Below are positions 28,545 through 40,446 of a stretch of 64,000 bases of DNA, in pieces. This DNA is from Danio rerio. Its lineage: Eukaryota > Chordata > Actinopteri > Cypriniformes > Danionidae. The notes under the pieces were generated by a model. It did not search any database. It saw only the letters and a program-made list of their open reading frames with translations, and was not told the origin of the DNA. The stretch lies in the NCBI RefSeq assembly GCF_049306965.1, contig NC_133176.1:43239501-43303500 (forward strand), in the 5' to 3' direction. The translations under genes were made by a program, and so were the position numbers. Each line of letters opens with the position of its first letter. Within the stretch, counting starts at the first letter, position 1.

Positions 28545-30121
28545 TCACCGGAATTGGACCCCCTTTTGCCTTCAGAACTGCTTTAATCCTTCGTGGCATA
28601 GATTCAACAAGGTACTGGAAATATTCCTCAGAGATTTTTGGTCTACATTGACATGATAGCATCACGCAGTTGCTGCAGATTTGTGGGCTGCACATTCATG
28701 ATGCGAATCTCCTGTTCCACCACATCCCAAAGGTGCTCTATTGAGTTTTGGTGACTGTGGAGGCCATTTGAGTACAGTGAACTCATTGTCATGTTCAAGA
28801 AACCAGTTTGAGATGATTCACGCTTGATGACAAGGTGCGTTATCCTGCTGGAAGTAGCCATCAGAAGATGGGTATACTGTGGTCATAAAGGGATGGACAT
28901 GGGCAACAACAATACTCAGGTAGGCCGTGCTCAATTGGTACTTATGGGCCCAAAATGAGCCAAGAAAATATCCCCCTCACTTTTACAACACCACCACCTG
29001 CTTGAACCAATGGTACAAGGGTGGATGGAACCATGCTTTCATGTTGTTGACGCCAAATTCTGACCATACCATCCGAATGTCACAGCAGAAATCGAGACTT
29101 ATCAGACCAGGCAACGTTTTTGCCAATCTTCTATTGTCTTCTATTGTTTTGTTTATCCTGTGTGAATTATAGCATCAGTTTCCTATTCTTAGCTGACAGG
29201 AGTGGAACCCGGTATGGTCGTCTACATGTTGTGCATTCAGACCAGCCAGTCAGTCACCAACAACCATGCCACGTTCAAAGTCACTCAGGGCCTACTCACA
29301 CTATGCCATCCATACTGGCCCAGGCCCGTTTCCCGGATCGTTTGAGAAGTGTGAGTGTGCTGAATCGGGCTCAAGCACGGTTCACTTGGCTGGCCCTGGC
29401 CCGGTTGGAAGAGGTGTGCCTGAGCGCGGTTCACTTGGGCTTTGGCACGGTACACTTGTGTGTGAGTGCAAAACGCGCAAAAGCCCGAAACTGAAAGCGA
29501 GACGTGTCTTTTACGGGGCTGTTTCATGTGGATTTATTAATCATTCTTACTGTTCAGTGATCGCTAACTGCAGTAGATTATTAAAGACAGCTGTGTGGCT
29601 TCAGCAGACCTCCTCATCCCTGCAGAGAGCTTTATGATTGTTTTTCAGCACCAAAAGTGGCGGATTTGTACGGCGAAATATCTGACTGCGTGTCACCGCA
29701 TCCCTAAGGACTGTTTGGCGAAATATTTGACTGCATGTCACTGCATTTTAAACGACTGAAACGATATAACTAGAGAAATCTCCACTGTGCTGCTGAGTGA
29801 GAGAGCGCTTCTTACTGAACAGCGCAGCAGCGATGACGTAAGCATGCCAAGGCCCATTTGTGGTGTGAGCGCGGGCCGTCAGGGGAGACGGGAGGGGGGA
29901 CAAGCGTGCTTTGGCCCGGTTCGAGGCAACTGTACCTAGTGTGAGTACGGCCTTAAATCACCTTTCTTCCCCATTCTGATGCTCAGTTTGAACTGCAGCA
30001 GATTGTCTGGACCATGTCTACATGCCTAAATGCATTTAATTGTTGCCATGTGATTGGCTGATTAGAAATTTGAGTTAAGGAGCAGTTACACAGGTATACC
30101 TAATAAAGTGGCCGGTGACTG
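28545..30121 (-). mobile_element. Tc1/mariner element with transposase remnant and nested insert
   Basis: Right end ACCTAATAAAGTGGCCGGTGA; the left end keeps CACTCACCGG but has lost the next bases. The minus strand at 28643-28861 encodes a Tc1-type tail with SIEHLWDVVEQEIRI and MNVQPTNLQQLRDAI. The coding part is broken and interrupted by the element at 29286-29953. Same family as 39723-41436. Confidence 0.75.
29286..29953. mobile_element. Nested element with GGCCTACTCACACTA ends
   Basis: Left GGGCCTACTCACACTATG, right CTAGTGTGAGTACGGCC. It splits the Tc1 sequence between CAAAGTCACT and AAATCACC, with TCA/TTA at the edges, consistent with a three-base PIF/Harbinger-type duplication. GC-rich interior; related to 7320-7888 in reverse orientation. 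Confidence 0.65.
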
Positions 30122-30339
30122 TATGTTGCAGGTATACATCTACTACATGTACAACAACACAGCAAGTTTTTGGATCACCATATTCATCATACTGAATCTG
30201 TCTAAACTTATGCACCATGCAGCCATGTTTTCCATAAAAGAAATGCTTGGGGGAAAAGTAGCAGGAGACAAACAATAAAATCAAATTAATTTAAAAACTT
30301 TAAAGACTAAAGGGTCAATTATTTTGCAATATAAGGTTT

Positions 30340-30700
30340 GTTCAAGATACTCACTAATGGTATAAATAAATAGAGATGTGGGATATTGTCATGGCGTAAT
30401 CTGCGTTCCTAGATAGGCTGTACAATGACCGTGGGCGCGGTTTGAATGCGCGAACGTCCCTTGCCAGACAGAAGGCGAGAGAGGAGACGTTGACGTGACA
30501 ATAAATAACAGGACTAGCATTAATACACCAACGTATATTAATAACTAGGCATATATACTGCGTGCTCGGTGAAATACCGCGTACAACATCTGTCGAAACC
30601 GGGCACGTGCGGATAACTGAGAGCGCTTCCCCGTGGAGGAGAAGCTGCCCGTACTCCCAGTCCCAACAATACTTCAAACTGCATTAAAGTAAGTTTAAGT
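30340..30700. other. CpG-containing unclassified stretch
   Basis: Unlike the AT-rich surroundings it has many CpGs (GGGCGCGG, GCGCGAACG, CCGGGCACGTGCGG) and ends with a donor-like AAA/GTAAGT at about 30686. No domain or repeat family recognised; could be a promoter/leader exon or an old insertion. Confidence 0.25.
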
Positions 30701-30780
30701 TAGGTGTATGAGTTCTATAATCGTCCTCTTATCATTCTAGTGGACTTCTGTTACTTACAGTAGCCTAGGCATAACTTGCA

Positions 30781-30907
30781 TGCAGTGGCGGATTAAGGCA
30801 TGGGTAATGTGCATCTGCATCTTGCTAGGGGCGGCATGGAGACACCGTGAGGGCGGCACGACCGTCGTTTGCCCAGAGCGCCATTTAAGCTTGCGCCGCT
30901 ACTGCTT
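30781..30907. mobile_element. Small MITE with GCAGTGGCGG ends
   Basis: GCAGTGGCGGATTAAGGC on the left and GCTTGCGCCGCTACTGC on the right form an imperfect inverted pair around a GC-rich core of about 125 bp. Confidence 0.45.
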
Positions 30908-31107
30908 ACCTGTAACCTGCGACAACATAGGCTAAAATAATATACGCGTTTGTTAATTGTTTGTTAAATATAACGAGTTTAGTTTTCAAACAGTCTGAAT
31001 GTTATCAAAAACTTGAACTTGATAAAGCCCATATGATGATGATGCAATTCATGCGTAATTCTTCAACTACGAGAACTTTTAGCCTTGTGAAGTTGAGTGA
31101 ACTTGTT

Positions 31108-31468
31108 TCTTAATTTTCTTTCAGCTTAGTGCCTTTATTCATCAGGGATTGCCTAAGCAGAATGAACCGCCAACTTTTCCAGCAAATGTTTTATACAGCG
31201 GATGCCCTTCCAGCTCCAATCCAGTACTGGGAAACACCCATACACACCCATTCACATCCTATGATTTACACACAAACACTACGGCCAATTAGTTTATTCA
31301 ATTCACCTAGCACATGTCTTTGGACTAAGGGGGGAAACCAGAGCACCCGGAGAAAACCCAAACCAACACAGGGAGAACATGCAAACTCCACACAGAACTG
31401 ACGACTTGAACCAACAACCTTTTTGCTGTGAGGTGACAGTGCTAACCACTGAGCCACCATGCCGCACA
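31108..31468 (-). mobile_element. DANA-type SINE
   Basis: Minus-strand copy: AGAATGAACCGCCAACTTTT, GGGAGAACATGCAAACTCC and the head complement GCTAACCACTGAGCCACCAT. Confidence 0.8.
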
Positions 31469-31711
31469 TACTATAATAAAGTACTTAGATTAATCTGATC
31501 TCTAGTTGCCAAACCTATAGTAATATAAGCAAATTGCTCAATAATGTTGGCCTACTAAGTTTATTACAACTATATTAGGTTTTAATACACCACAGTGTAC
31601 ACTACAGTATTTATTAAAATGTATCAGTTCCCTTTAATTAATACTACATTTTGCTTTTACATTAATCAGCAAGTGTTGTAAAATACTATAATATATATAA
31701 ATATACACACG

Positions 31712-32126
31712 CGGGGCATCACGGTGGCGCAGTGGGTAGCACAATCGCCTTACAGCAAGAATGTCGCTGGTCTGAGCCTCGGCTGGGTCAGTTGGCGTTT
31801 CTGTGTGGAGTTTGCATGTTCTCCCCGTGTTTGCGTGGGTTTCCTCCGGGTGCTCCGGTTTCCCCCACAGTCCAAAGACATGCGCTATAGGTGAATTGGA
31901 TAAGATAAATTGTCCATAGTGTGTGTGTGTGCGTGTGTGCGTGTGTGTGTGTATGTGTGTGTCTGTGTGAATTGGTGTGTATGGATGTTTCCCAGTGATG
32001 AGTTGTGGCTGGAAGGGCATCCTCTGCATGAAACATATGCTGGATAAGTTGGTGGTTCATTCCGCTGTGGCGACCCCAGATTAATAAAGAGACTATAAGC
32101 CGAAAAGAAAATGAATGAATGAATAT
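31712..32126 (+). mobile_element. DANA-type SINE, full length
   Basis: GGGCATCACGGTGGCGCAGT head, TGTGTGGAGTTTGCATG, GTCCAAAGACATG, an internal (TG)n at 31918-31978 and the 3' module to AAAAGAAAATGAATGAATGA. Confidence 0.85.
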
Positions 32127-32127
32127 A

Positions 32128-32212
32128 TACACACACTCATTCACACACATACACTACGGCCAATTTAGTTTATTCAATTCACCTATAGCACATGTATTTG
32201 TACTGAGGGGGA
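32128..32212 (-). mobile_element. DANA-type SINE fragment, inverted next to the previous copy
   Basis: CACTACGGCCAATTTAGTTT and GCACATGTATTTGTACTG are the complement of the SINE middle; only about 85 bp remains. Confidence 0.6.
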
Positions 32213-32410
32213 AACCCACACGTAGAGAAACATTAGATATTTATTAGAAAAATTAATAAATTCTTAAACTCACACTTATTAAACTCAATTTCCAAAATTA
32301 TTAAGCATAACCACACATTTGTTTGCATGTGTAAGGCTGAGATTGATCTAAAAAAGCACATTAATTTATATATTATATAAATTTATTTTAAAATAAAAGG
32401 ATTACACATC

Positions 32411-33793
32411 TACAGGGCTTGGACAATGAAACTGAAATGCCTGGTTTTAAAGCACAATAATTTATTAAAATGGTGTCGGGCCTCATTTTGTGAACAATAT
32501 AGCGTCAGTTCATCACAGGAATGACAGATAAAAGTCCTGCACAGTGGCCAGAGGGATTTTGAGATGTTCTTCTTGCAGAATAGTGTTTAGGTCACTATGT
32601 GATTTTGGTGGAGGAAAACATTTCCTGATTCGCCGAGCGGCGCTTCTGGTGTGCGACCTGCTTAACTTCACTGTCATGTTCATCAAACCACTCTGTCTTG
32701 CTGTGTGTCTTGGTGTATTATCATGCTTATACACGGCAACACTTCCAGGATACCCTGTTTAAACCACTGGGTGCACATGGTTCTCCAGAAAGGTTTGGTA
32801 GTCTTTGGCAGTGATGCTTCATCTAATACTGTACCAGTATTGGGTCTAGGGAATGGCATTATATTGCAACCCAAACCATCACTGATCACAACATACTGGA
32901 CTTTAGGCTTCTCCACACTGTAACTCTCTCAGATGTGGAAAAGACAGAGAAGATTCAAGACTCAATGAAGAACAATGCATTTCTCACATTGTCCACAGCC
33001 CAAGATTTTGGTGCTGCACCTTTGAAACAGGCGTTTAGCATTGGCACAATGAGCAAAAGTTTGACTATAGCAGTCAGCCATGTTTATTGACCCCATGGAG
33101 CTCCCGACCAACAGATTTGGTGGAAACAGGAGAGTTGAGCTGCACATTTAATTCTGCAGTGAGTTGGGCAGCTGTGGTTTTATGTATTTTTTGTTTTTTT
33201 GCATACAATAAGTGTTAGCACCTGTTAGCTTATTCTTGCGTCCACAGTTACTCCGGTTGGATGTGGCTCTTCTTCTTGGTGGTATGCTGACATTACTCTG
33301 GATACCGTGGCTTTTGATACATTAAGTAGACTTGCTGTCTTGGTCACACAATGCGTTAGCGAGAAGCACACCAAAAATATATCCTCTTTTGGACTCTGAT
33401 ATGTCACCGTATGACATAACGTTGTGTTCATTGCAATATTTTAAGCAAAATTGTGCAATTACTCTGCTTATTAATCTTTCACACTCTGGTGTAATGTGCA
33501 ATCAATGAAGATGGGTTACCAGGCTGGTCAAATTGAATGACGTGCGTAGAGTAATGAAGTTTGCCCTGCACGCTCGCGGTTTTTAAAGAAACTTTGGTGC
33601 GTTAATCTTGTCAATACTATTGTTCAAAAAGGTAATGATTTACACTCATCAATGAATTGCTTCATACTGTTTTTACTTTTACATTCTTTGGGTGATACAA
33701 AAACACAAAGTGTGTCAGTGGTCAAATTAAATGGCTATAAAATCTCCAACACTAAATTGGCCAGTGTTTCAGTTTCAATATCCAACCCCTGTA
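32411..33793 (-). mobile_element. Tc1/mariner element, second family, with small insert
   Basis: Ends TACAGGGCTTGGACAATGAA and TTTCAATATCCAACCCCTGTA are inverted, with TA at the edges. The interior matches the minus-strand transposase of a common zebrafish Tc1 group as I recall it: HNTPRHTARQS near 32700 and the N-terminal DNA-binding part at 33225-33431 (KTASLLNVSKATVSRVMSAY). The reading frame is broken in several places. A foreign stretch of about 180 bp follows 33535. Confidence 0.75.
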
Positions 33794-34219
33794 CTTTCAC
33801 AATCCAATATAATTTGTGTTTTATAACCATAGATGTCATTTTCACCACGTGCTGTCTTTTCCACCACAGGGGGCAGTGTGGTGGAAATGACATTTCTACA
33901 GTTTATTGTGAAAAAATAAAGAAAGCTTCTCTGATTAGCTTTGAATTGATACTAGAATGTCATGTATACAAAATACTCTTATTTACCTTAATTTTGTTTG
34001 CTTTTTAAAAACACTTTTGAAGGTAGTGCATGTTTGAAATGACGTAGAACAAATATATCACTTTATCAAGCAATATTTACCCTGATGTTTCTTCATGTGT
34101 TGTTGATGAAAACTTATACTCCCTCCATGTTGAACATGTGCTCTGATGTCACTTTTCATTTACATAGAAACCACCTAAACAACCTTTCACACAAACGTTT
34201 AAAAGGGATATTAGTGTTA

Positions 34220-34290
34220 GGTGACACGATGGCTCAGTGGTTAACACTTTTGCCTCACAGTAAAAAGTTTAGGCGTGGGTTTCCTCTAGG
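34220..34290 (+). mobile_element. DANA-type SINE head fragment
   Basis: AGGTGACACGATGGCTCAGT then TTGCCTCACAG and GTGGGTTTCCTCTAGG; the rest is lost. Confidence 0.6.
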
Positions 34291-34379
34291 TTAGGGGTGT
34301 CCAAACTTTTTGGGCCGAGGGCCAGATGCAAAAAAACAAACGTTGTCGCGGGCCAAATTTTACATACATCACACAGACA

Positions 34380-34382
<3 letters not shown>

Positions 34383-34452
<70 letters not shown>
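34383..34452. repeat. (TA)n microsatellite
   Basis: About 34 TA units abutting the MITE at 34456. Confidence 0.95.
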
Positions 34453-34455
<3 letters not shown>

Positions 34456-34456
<1 letters not shown>

Positions 34457-34981
34457 CAGTTGAAGTCAGAATTGTTAGCCCCCCCTAAATTATTAGCCCC
34501 TGTTTATTTTTTCCCCAATTTCTGTTTAACGGAGAGAAGATTTTTTTCCACACATTTCTAAACATATTAGTTTTAGTAACTCATTTCTAATAACTGATTT
34601 ATTTTATCTTTGCCATAATGACAGTAAATAATATTTGACTAGATATTTTTAAGACACTTCTACACAGCTTAAAGTGACATTTAAAGGCTTAACTAGGTTA
34701 ATCAAGTTAACTAGTCAAGTTAAGGTAATTAGGCAAGTTATTTTATAACAATGGTTTGTTCTGAAGACTTAAGGGGCTAATAATTTTGACCTTAAAATGG
34801 TTCATAAAAAAATTTAAACCGCTTTTTATTCTAGCCGAAATAAAACAAAAGTCTTTGTCCAAAAGAAAAAATACTATCAGACATACTGTGAAAATGTTCT
34901 TGCTCTGTTAAACATCATTTGGGAAATATTTAAAAAAGAAGAAATAAGTCAAAGAGGGGCTAATAATTCAGATTTCAACTG
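34456..34981. mobile_element. Zebrafish-type MITE with CAGTTGAAGTCAGAATT ends
   Basis: Left CAGTTGAAGTCAGAATTG followed by TTAGCCCC; right GGGGCTAATAATTCAG then ATTTCAACTG, inverted. TA precedes the left end. About 525 bp, AT-rich, no coding. A very abundant zebrafish repeat. Confidence 0.85.
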
Positions 34982-34986
34982 TGTGT

Positions 34987-35179
<193 letters not shown>

Positions 35180-35344
35180 ATAACAAGAACTGCTGCTTAA
35201 TTGAATGCATGAAATAGCGACACCCGGTGGTTATTTATTGAATTACGTTCATTTTTGTATAGTGTAAGTGATTTCTATGACCTATTTTTCCTAGCCATGC
35301 ATTTATTATTATATTACATTTATATTATATTATTATACTTCTTG

Positions 35345-35716
35345 CGAGGCAGTGGTGCAGTGGGTAGTGCTGTTGCCTCACAGCAAGAAGGTTGCTGGTT
35401 CGAACCTCAGCTCAGTTGGTGTTTTTGTGTGGAGTTTGCATGTTCACCCTACCTTCGCGTCGGTTTCCTCTGGGTGCTCCAGTTTTCCCCACAGTCCAAA
35501 GACATGTGGTACAGGTGAATTGGGTAGGCTAAATTGTCCGTAGTGTATAAGTGTGTGTGTGTGAATGTGTGTGTTGATGTTTCCCAGAAATGGGTTGTTG
35601 CTGGAAGGGCATCCGCTGCGTTAAAACTTGCTGGATAAGTTTTTCGGTTTATTTTGCTGTGGCGACCCCTGATTAATAAAGGGACTAAGCCGACAAGAAA
35701 ATGAATGAATGAATGA
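35345..35716 (+). mobile_element. DANA-type SINE, full length
   Basis: GAGGCAGTGGTGCAGTGGGT head with GGTTCGAACC box-B match, TGTGTGGAGTTTGCATG, GTCCAAAGACATG and the 3' end GCCGACAAGAAAATGAATGA. Confidence 0.85.
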
Positions 35717-36093
35717 ATTATATTTCTGTGAGCTGTTTGTGTTGCTCTGCAATAACACTTCTAAAATGCTAGCTGGCTGCAGGTTTTTATGTACCCTGTA
35801 TTGAGGTTCTTTGTGGGGGGTTTGTTTTTTCTGAATGCTGCTTTAATGTTCAAGAAGCAAACACTAGCTCATCTATAGGCGACAACTTCATAATCATAAG
35901 GTGTACAAAAAAGGAGCAACTCCACAGTACTCGACACTTGTAAACATTTGCTCCAACAGGCTGAAGTGGTACTCACTGCAGAGCCACATGGACAGAGCTG
36001 AGCTCCAGCAAGGGGGAGCTTGAGCTTGAGAAGTGTGCTGCACTTCTACAAGTGATGTAACTGGGGGTTGGGGTTAGGGGTGGGGTAGGTGTT

Positions 36094-37092
36094 CACTAGA
36101 GATGTAATGTATCACAAATCTCACAGTTCGGATCACACTATGGTTTTTAAGTAACGGGTTAGACCATTTTTTGGATCAGCAAAATATACTCAATAAATAT
36201 AATTTGCTTCCCATTTCTAGGAAAATATTACTGCAAAATCCATTGGTTTTAACAAACAGAACTTAGAACATGTTATGTTAATAAAAAAATGTAGAAAGAA
36301 CCAGTTAAACAAAAAAATTCAGTATGAAAAATGATCTTTGCTACTGTTGCTGATAATGCTAAATATAGAAGTCTACACCTTGTACAACAGATCATATTCA
36401 ATGAATGATTCAACAATTCATAAATAAAACTTCATGTTTTATTACAGATGGATCATTTTTGAAAACCTATTCAGTGGCATCATTTTGATGGGTTGTTTGT
36501 CTCCACCTATTGGCTAAGCAATGTAATTGCTGCAACATTCACCAGCATCAGGTTTCATTAAACAGTGATTTTAATCTTTACCATAAACATCCGTGTTTAT
36601 ATCTGAACTATAGACTGCTCCCAGTACTTCCGTGATATTTCATTCTTTGTAACTAACTAAAAAACTGTAAAATTTAAATATCTCGATCAAACGCAAACTT
36701 TAATGCAGTGCTTCGAAGGATTAATAAACATATGCAATTCATTGTCATTTATCATTCATGTTGCGCGGGTTTAAATTGACATTACAATTTTTTAATCTTT
36801 AATTGTGCAGCTTTACACTGAATGCATTAATGCAGGTTAAACATCAGTGACAGAAAACACCTTTAATTAATAACCTAAGAAAGCAATTAGGTCCCACCAC
36901 AACTCTTTCTGTCATCATTACATTTTACAGTAAAGCCAAAATGCTTTCCCACACGTGATTTCAATGACAGGGGAGTCGATCTCTCTGCAATTGTTATAAA
37001 TGTTGGATTAACCTACAAGTTCAAAAACGGTTATTAATTTGCGGGTCCCGTGCGTTCCGAACTGTGGGATGTGATTCGCTACACCACTAGTG
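36094..37092. mobile_element. hAT-like element, about 1 kb
   Basis: CACTAGAGATGTAATGTATC on the left; GATTCGCTACACCACTAGTG on the right, inverted; CACAGTTCGGA / TTCCGAACTGTG follow just inside. No transposase frame seen. Confidence 0.6.
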
Positions 37093-37389
37093 TACGCATA
37101 AAAATAGCTTATTGGAGGAGGAGCTGGAGCTCCCTCTCATTTAGGTGAGCTCCACCCAAGTAGCTCTTCTCAACAGGCTCGCTCCTCTCCCGCGGCTCTC
37201 TGCCTACCCACGCTTGTCACTGCCAACAAACCCACCAATCACAGAGCTTGCACTGCACTTTGTCGCAATATGTACTTTAATTTTTTGAGAGGTGCTTGGG
37301 TATGCGACCGTGCAAAGGCTGCACCGGACTATACTCGTGCGCTCGATACAGAAGATTAAATCAGCCTTAACAGAGAGGGACCACACGCG

Positions 37390-37490
37390 GTAGGGAAAAT
37401 AGTAGGAAAAAAACGACCTCAAAAAATTTAATCGTTTATAGGTTCTGAATGTCGATTTCGATTACTTTTTAATTAATTGCTCAGGCCTAA
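37390..37490. repeat. Terminal fragment of another hAT-like repeat
   Basis: TTTAATCGTTTATAGG and TCGATTTCGATTACTTTTTA then TTAATTGCTCAGGCCT resemble the end of a fish hAT family. The partner end was not found. Confidence 0.4.
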
Positions 37491-37604
37491 GGTCACTGTC
37501 CAAATTAACATTTTAAAAATGTTTTTGCCATTTTTACTCAGTATCCATTTAAAATCATTTGGCTTTTGTATTTTCAGCAGGGCGAAAGCAGAGAACACGA
37601 AAAA

Positions 37605-38930
37605 ATGCCAGAAACATGGAAAGAGCTGAAAAACATGGAAGACTGGACAAAAGATCACGTCCATCAGTGGCTCAAAGATACAAATGTCGATCAGAAGTAT
37701 GCTGATATTCTGTACGACGAGGATGTTAAAGGAGCTTCTCTAGTTCTGTTTGAAAAACAAGACTTCCTGGATGCCGGTTTAAAGCATGGACCTGCTGTTC
37801 AAATCCTTAAAAATGTAGCCCTGTTCAGAACATCCTCGGACGGCCCCAATGACACAACTGCATCTGTAGAAGATTCTGCATTGCAGCATTCTGAGCAAGA
37901 AAACACAGCAGCTGAGAGACCCTCCACTGGATCTGCTGAACTGAGCATTGAAGAAAATGGTACATCAACAACGACATGGCTCCCAGAAGATGAACATACA
38001 GACGGTAAAGGGAAGTCCTTGAATGATACATCAGAGAATCATGATGAAGTAGATGGCACAAGTGGTGTACAATCTCTGGCTTCATCTTTGACAACACAAC
38101 AAACACAAAATGTAGAAAGTGAGACCACAGATGGCTTTATAGAGCAGTCAAAAAGCATTATAACTCGTTTCTGTAATCCCCGGCCGTTTGATACACGCAC
38201 AGGAACGTTTCAATACATGCAGAAGGAAATACTTCCACCTGAGACTGGTCCAAGCAATCTTCTTGACCCCGTGCATGAGTACAAACTCCTGGTAAACACA
38301 AGTAATGTGCCAGAAAAGGATGTTCTAGAAAAGTTTTCAAATGAAACATTCTGGTTTGCCGCAGCATGCATGAATGTTCGAACCAATGGAACCATTCACA
38401 TTGGTGTTGGAGATGAACCACAGTACAAACATGGACAAATCATTGGGCTCGAGTTGACATCTCCGAATAAATATATTGATGAATTTGATAAGGGTCTGAA
38501 GGAGCACTTTAAAGGTAAAAGTAACATTGCAAGGGCGTGTATTAGGCCCCCTGTGTTTGTTCCAGTAAAATGTACAGACAGCAGTGTTAAGTGGGTTATT
38601 GAAATTGACGTTGTCCCAATGTACAAACTGACTAAGAGGAAACTTTTTTACACAACACTAGACAAGAAGAAAAGGAAATCAAAATGCCTTTTTATACGTT
38701 CTGGTGCAAACACTATGAATTATTTACCAGAGGAAAATCCTAAAATTTGCAAACAAAACCGCAAGACTTTAAATCATTATGTGGAATTACAGGATATATT
38801 TCGGCAGTCGGCTGAAGATAAAGCTCAGCACCTAGTAATTGTTCTCCAGGAAGGCCAAAGTCCTGCAGAGTTTAGTTCCAACCTACTCCAACACACTGGC
38901 ATAGAAGGTCAGACTGAAGACCCTGGTTAG
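37605..38930 (+). CDS. Short SAMD9/SAMD9L-like protein (SAM + Schlafen/AlbA-like domain)
   Basis: 441-aa protein in one coding exon. An N-terminal SAM domain (about residues 8-75) includes MEDWTKDHVHQWLKDTNVD and DVKGASLVLFEKQDFLDAGL. An acidic Ser/Thr-rich linker follows to about 190. The rest matches the AlbA_2/Schlafen-like region of SAMD9 and SAMD9L, with FWFAAACMNVRTNGTIHIGV and GDEPQYKHGQIIGLEL. In SAMD9 proteins this region cleaves or binds nucleic acid and precedes an NTPase, TPR-like and OB parts; here the frame ends in TEDPG with none of these. Human SAMD9 is about 1,590 aa, so this is an N-terminal-only form. The start at 37605 is preceded by GAAAAA and follows a splice-acceptor-like TTTTCAG at 37577, so a 5' leader exon is likely. 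The family is interferon-linked and antiviral in mammals; that role here is inferred. Confidence 0.85.
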   Translation: MPETWKELKNMEDWTKDHVHQWLKDTNVDQKYADILYDEDVKGASLVLFEKQDFLDAGLKHGPAVQILKNVALFRTSSDGPNDTTASVEDSALQHSEQENTAAERPSTGSAELSIEENGTSTTTWLPEDEHTDGKGKSLNDTSENHDEVDGTSGVQSLASSLTTQQTQNVESETTDGFIEQSKSIITRFCNPRPFDTRTGTFQYMQKEILPPETGPSNLLDPVHEYKLLVNTSNVPEKDVLEKFSNETFWFAAACMNVRTNGTIHIGVGDEPQYKHGQIIGLELTSPNKYIDEFDKGLKEHFKGKSNIARACIRPPVFVPVKCTDSSVKWVIEIDVVPMYKLTKRKLFYTTLDKKKRKSKCLFIRSGANTMNYLPEENPKICKQNRKTLNHYVELQDIFRQSAEDKAQHLVIVLQEGQSPAEFSSNLLQHTGIEGQTEDPG

Positions 38931-39023
38931 CTGGTTTAAGTGTGGTTTCTTAATTGTTTGCTATCAGAGTATTGCATGTAAAAACATCTAAGTTTTTAAC
39001 ACATACTGAGTGTTAAGCTTAAG

Positions 39024-39194
39024 TTAAAGGAAGAGTTCACCCAAAAATGAAAATTCAGGCATCATTTACTAAAACAAGATGTACTGAATAATGTAGGAAA
39101 GCAGCAGCCATTAACTTTCATAGTATTATTTTGTTTTTACTGAGTCTTATTAAATGATGAGGAAATGTTTATTTTTGGGTGATCAGTCCTTTAA
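39024..39194. mobile_element. MITE with TTAAAGGAAGAGTTCACCC ends, copy 1
   Basis: TTAAAGGAAGAGTTCACCCA and TTTTTGGGTGATCAGTCCTT are inverted. A widespread fish MITE; in the 3' flank of the SAMD9-like gene. Relatives at 42846-43120 and 43556-43782. Confidence 0.65.
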
Positions 39195-40446
39195 TGTCGG
39201 CTTATTTTTTTTTCTATTATTATTATAGATACATTTCCCCATATAATGTAGAAACAAATGTGACCCTGGATCACAAAACCAGTCTTTTGTTGTATGGGCG
39301 TATGTTTTACATTTTATGGGTCAAAATTATTGATCAGGTTTTTAATTAAAGATCATGGTCTATGATATTCTATGATAATATAAAATTTTTCTACTGTAAA
39401 AATATCAAAACAAAATTTTTGATTAGTAATATGCATTTTTAAGATCTGGACAACTTAATTTGGACAACTTTGGTGATTTTTTTCTCTATTTAAATTTCTT
39501 TTATCTTCAGATTACATAATGTCCAATAGTTGTACTGTATCTTAATCAAATTTTGTCATAAAAGAACAAACCATACATCAAATCCTAGCTTCTTCCTGCA
39601 GCTTTATATAATAAATCTCAATTTATTGACACTCATGACTGGTTTTGAGGTTCAAGGTCACAAATGTTGTATATTTCGTACAGCATCTGGTGCCTTTGCT
39701 CTGTAAGCACGGTTCATTAGTATACTCACCAGCCACTTTATTAGGTACACCTTACTAATACCGGGTTGGACCCCATTTTGCCTTAATCGTTCATGGCATA
39801 GATTCAACAAGGTGCTGGAAATATTCCTCAGAGATTTTGGTCCATATTGACATGACAGCATCACGCAGTTGCTGCAGATTTGTCAGCTGCACATCCATGA
39901 TGCCAATCTCCCATTCCACCAAATCCCAAAGGTGATCTATTGGATTGAGATCTAGTGACTGTGGAGGCCTTTTAAGTACAGTGAACTCATTGTCACGTTC
40001 AATAAACCAGACTGAGATGATTCACGCTCTATGACATGGCGCATTATCCTGCTGGGAAGTAGCCATCAGAAGATGGGTACACTGTGGTTGTACAGGGATG
40101 AACATGGTCAGCAACAATACTCAGGTTGACACAATGCTTAATTGGTACTTATAGGCCCAAAGTGTGCTAAGAAAATATCCCACACACCATTACACCACCA
40201 CCACCAACCTAAACCGTTGATACAAGGCAGGATGGATCTATGCTTTCATGTTGTTGACTCCATATTCTGATCTTACCATCTAAATTGTCCAATTTTGGTG
40301 AGCCTGTGCTAATTGTAGCCTCAGTTTCCTGTTTTAGCTGAAAAGAGTCGTATCCAGTGTGGTCTTCTGCTACTGTTGCCCATCCCCCTCAAGGTTGGAC
40401 ATGTTGTGTGTTCAGAGATGCTCTTCTGCATACATTGGTTGTAAGT

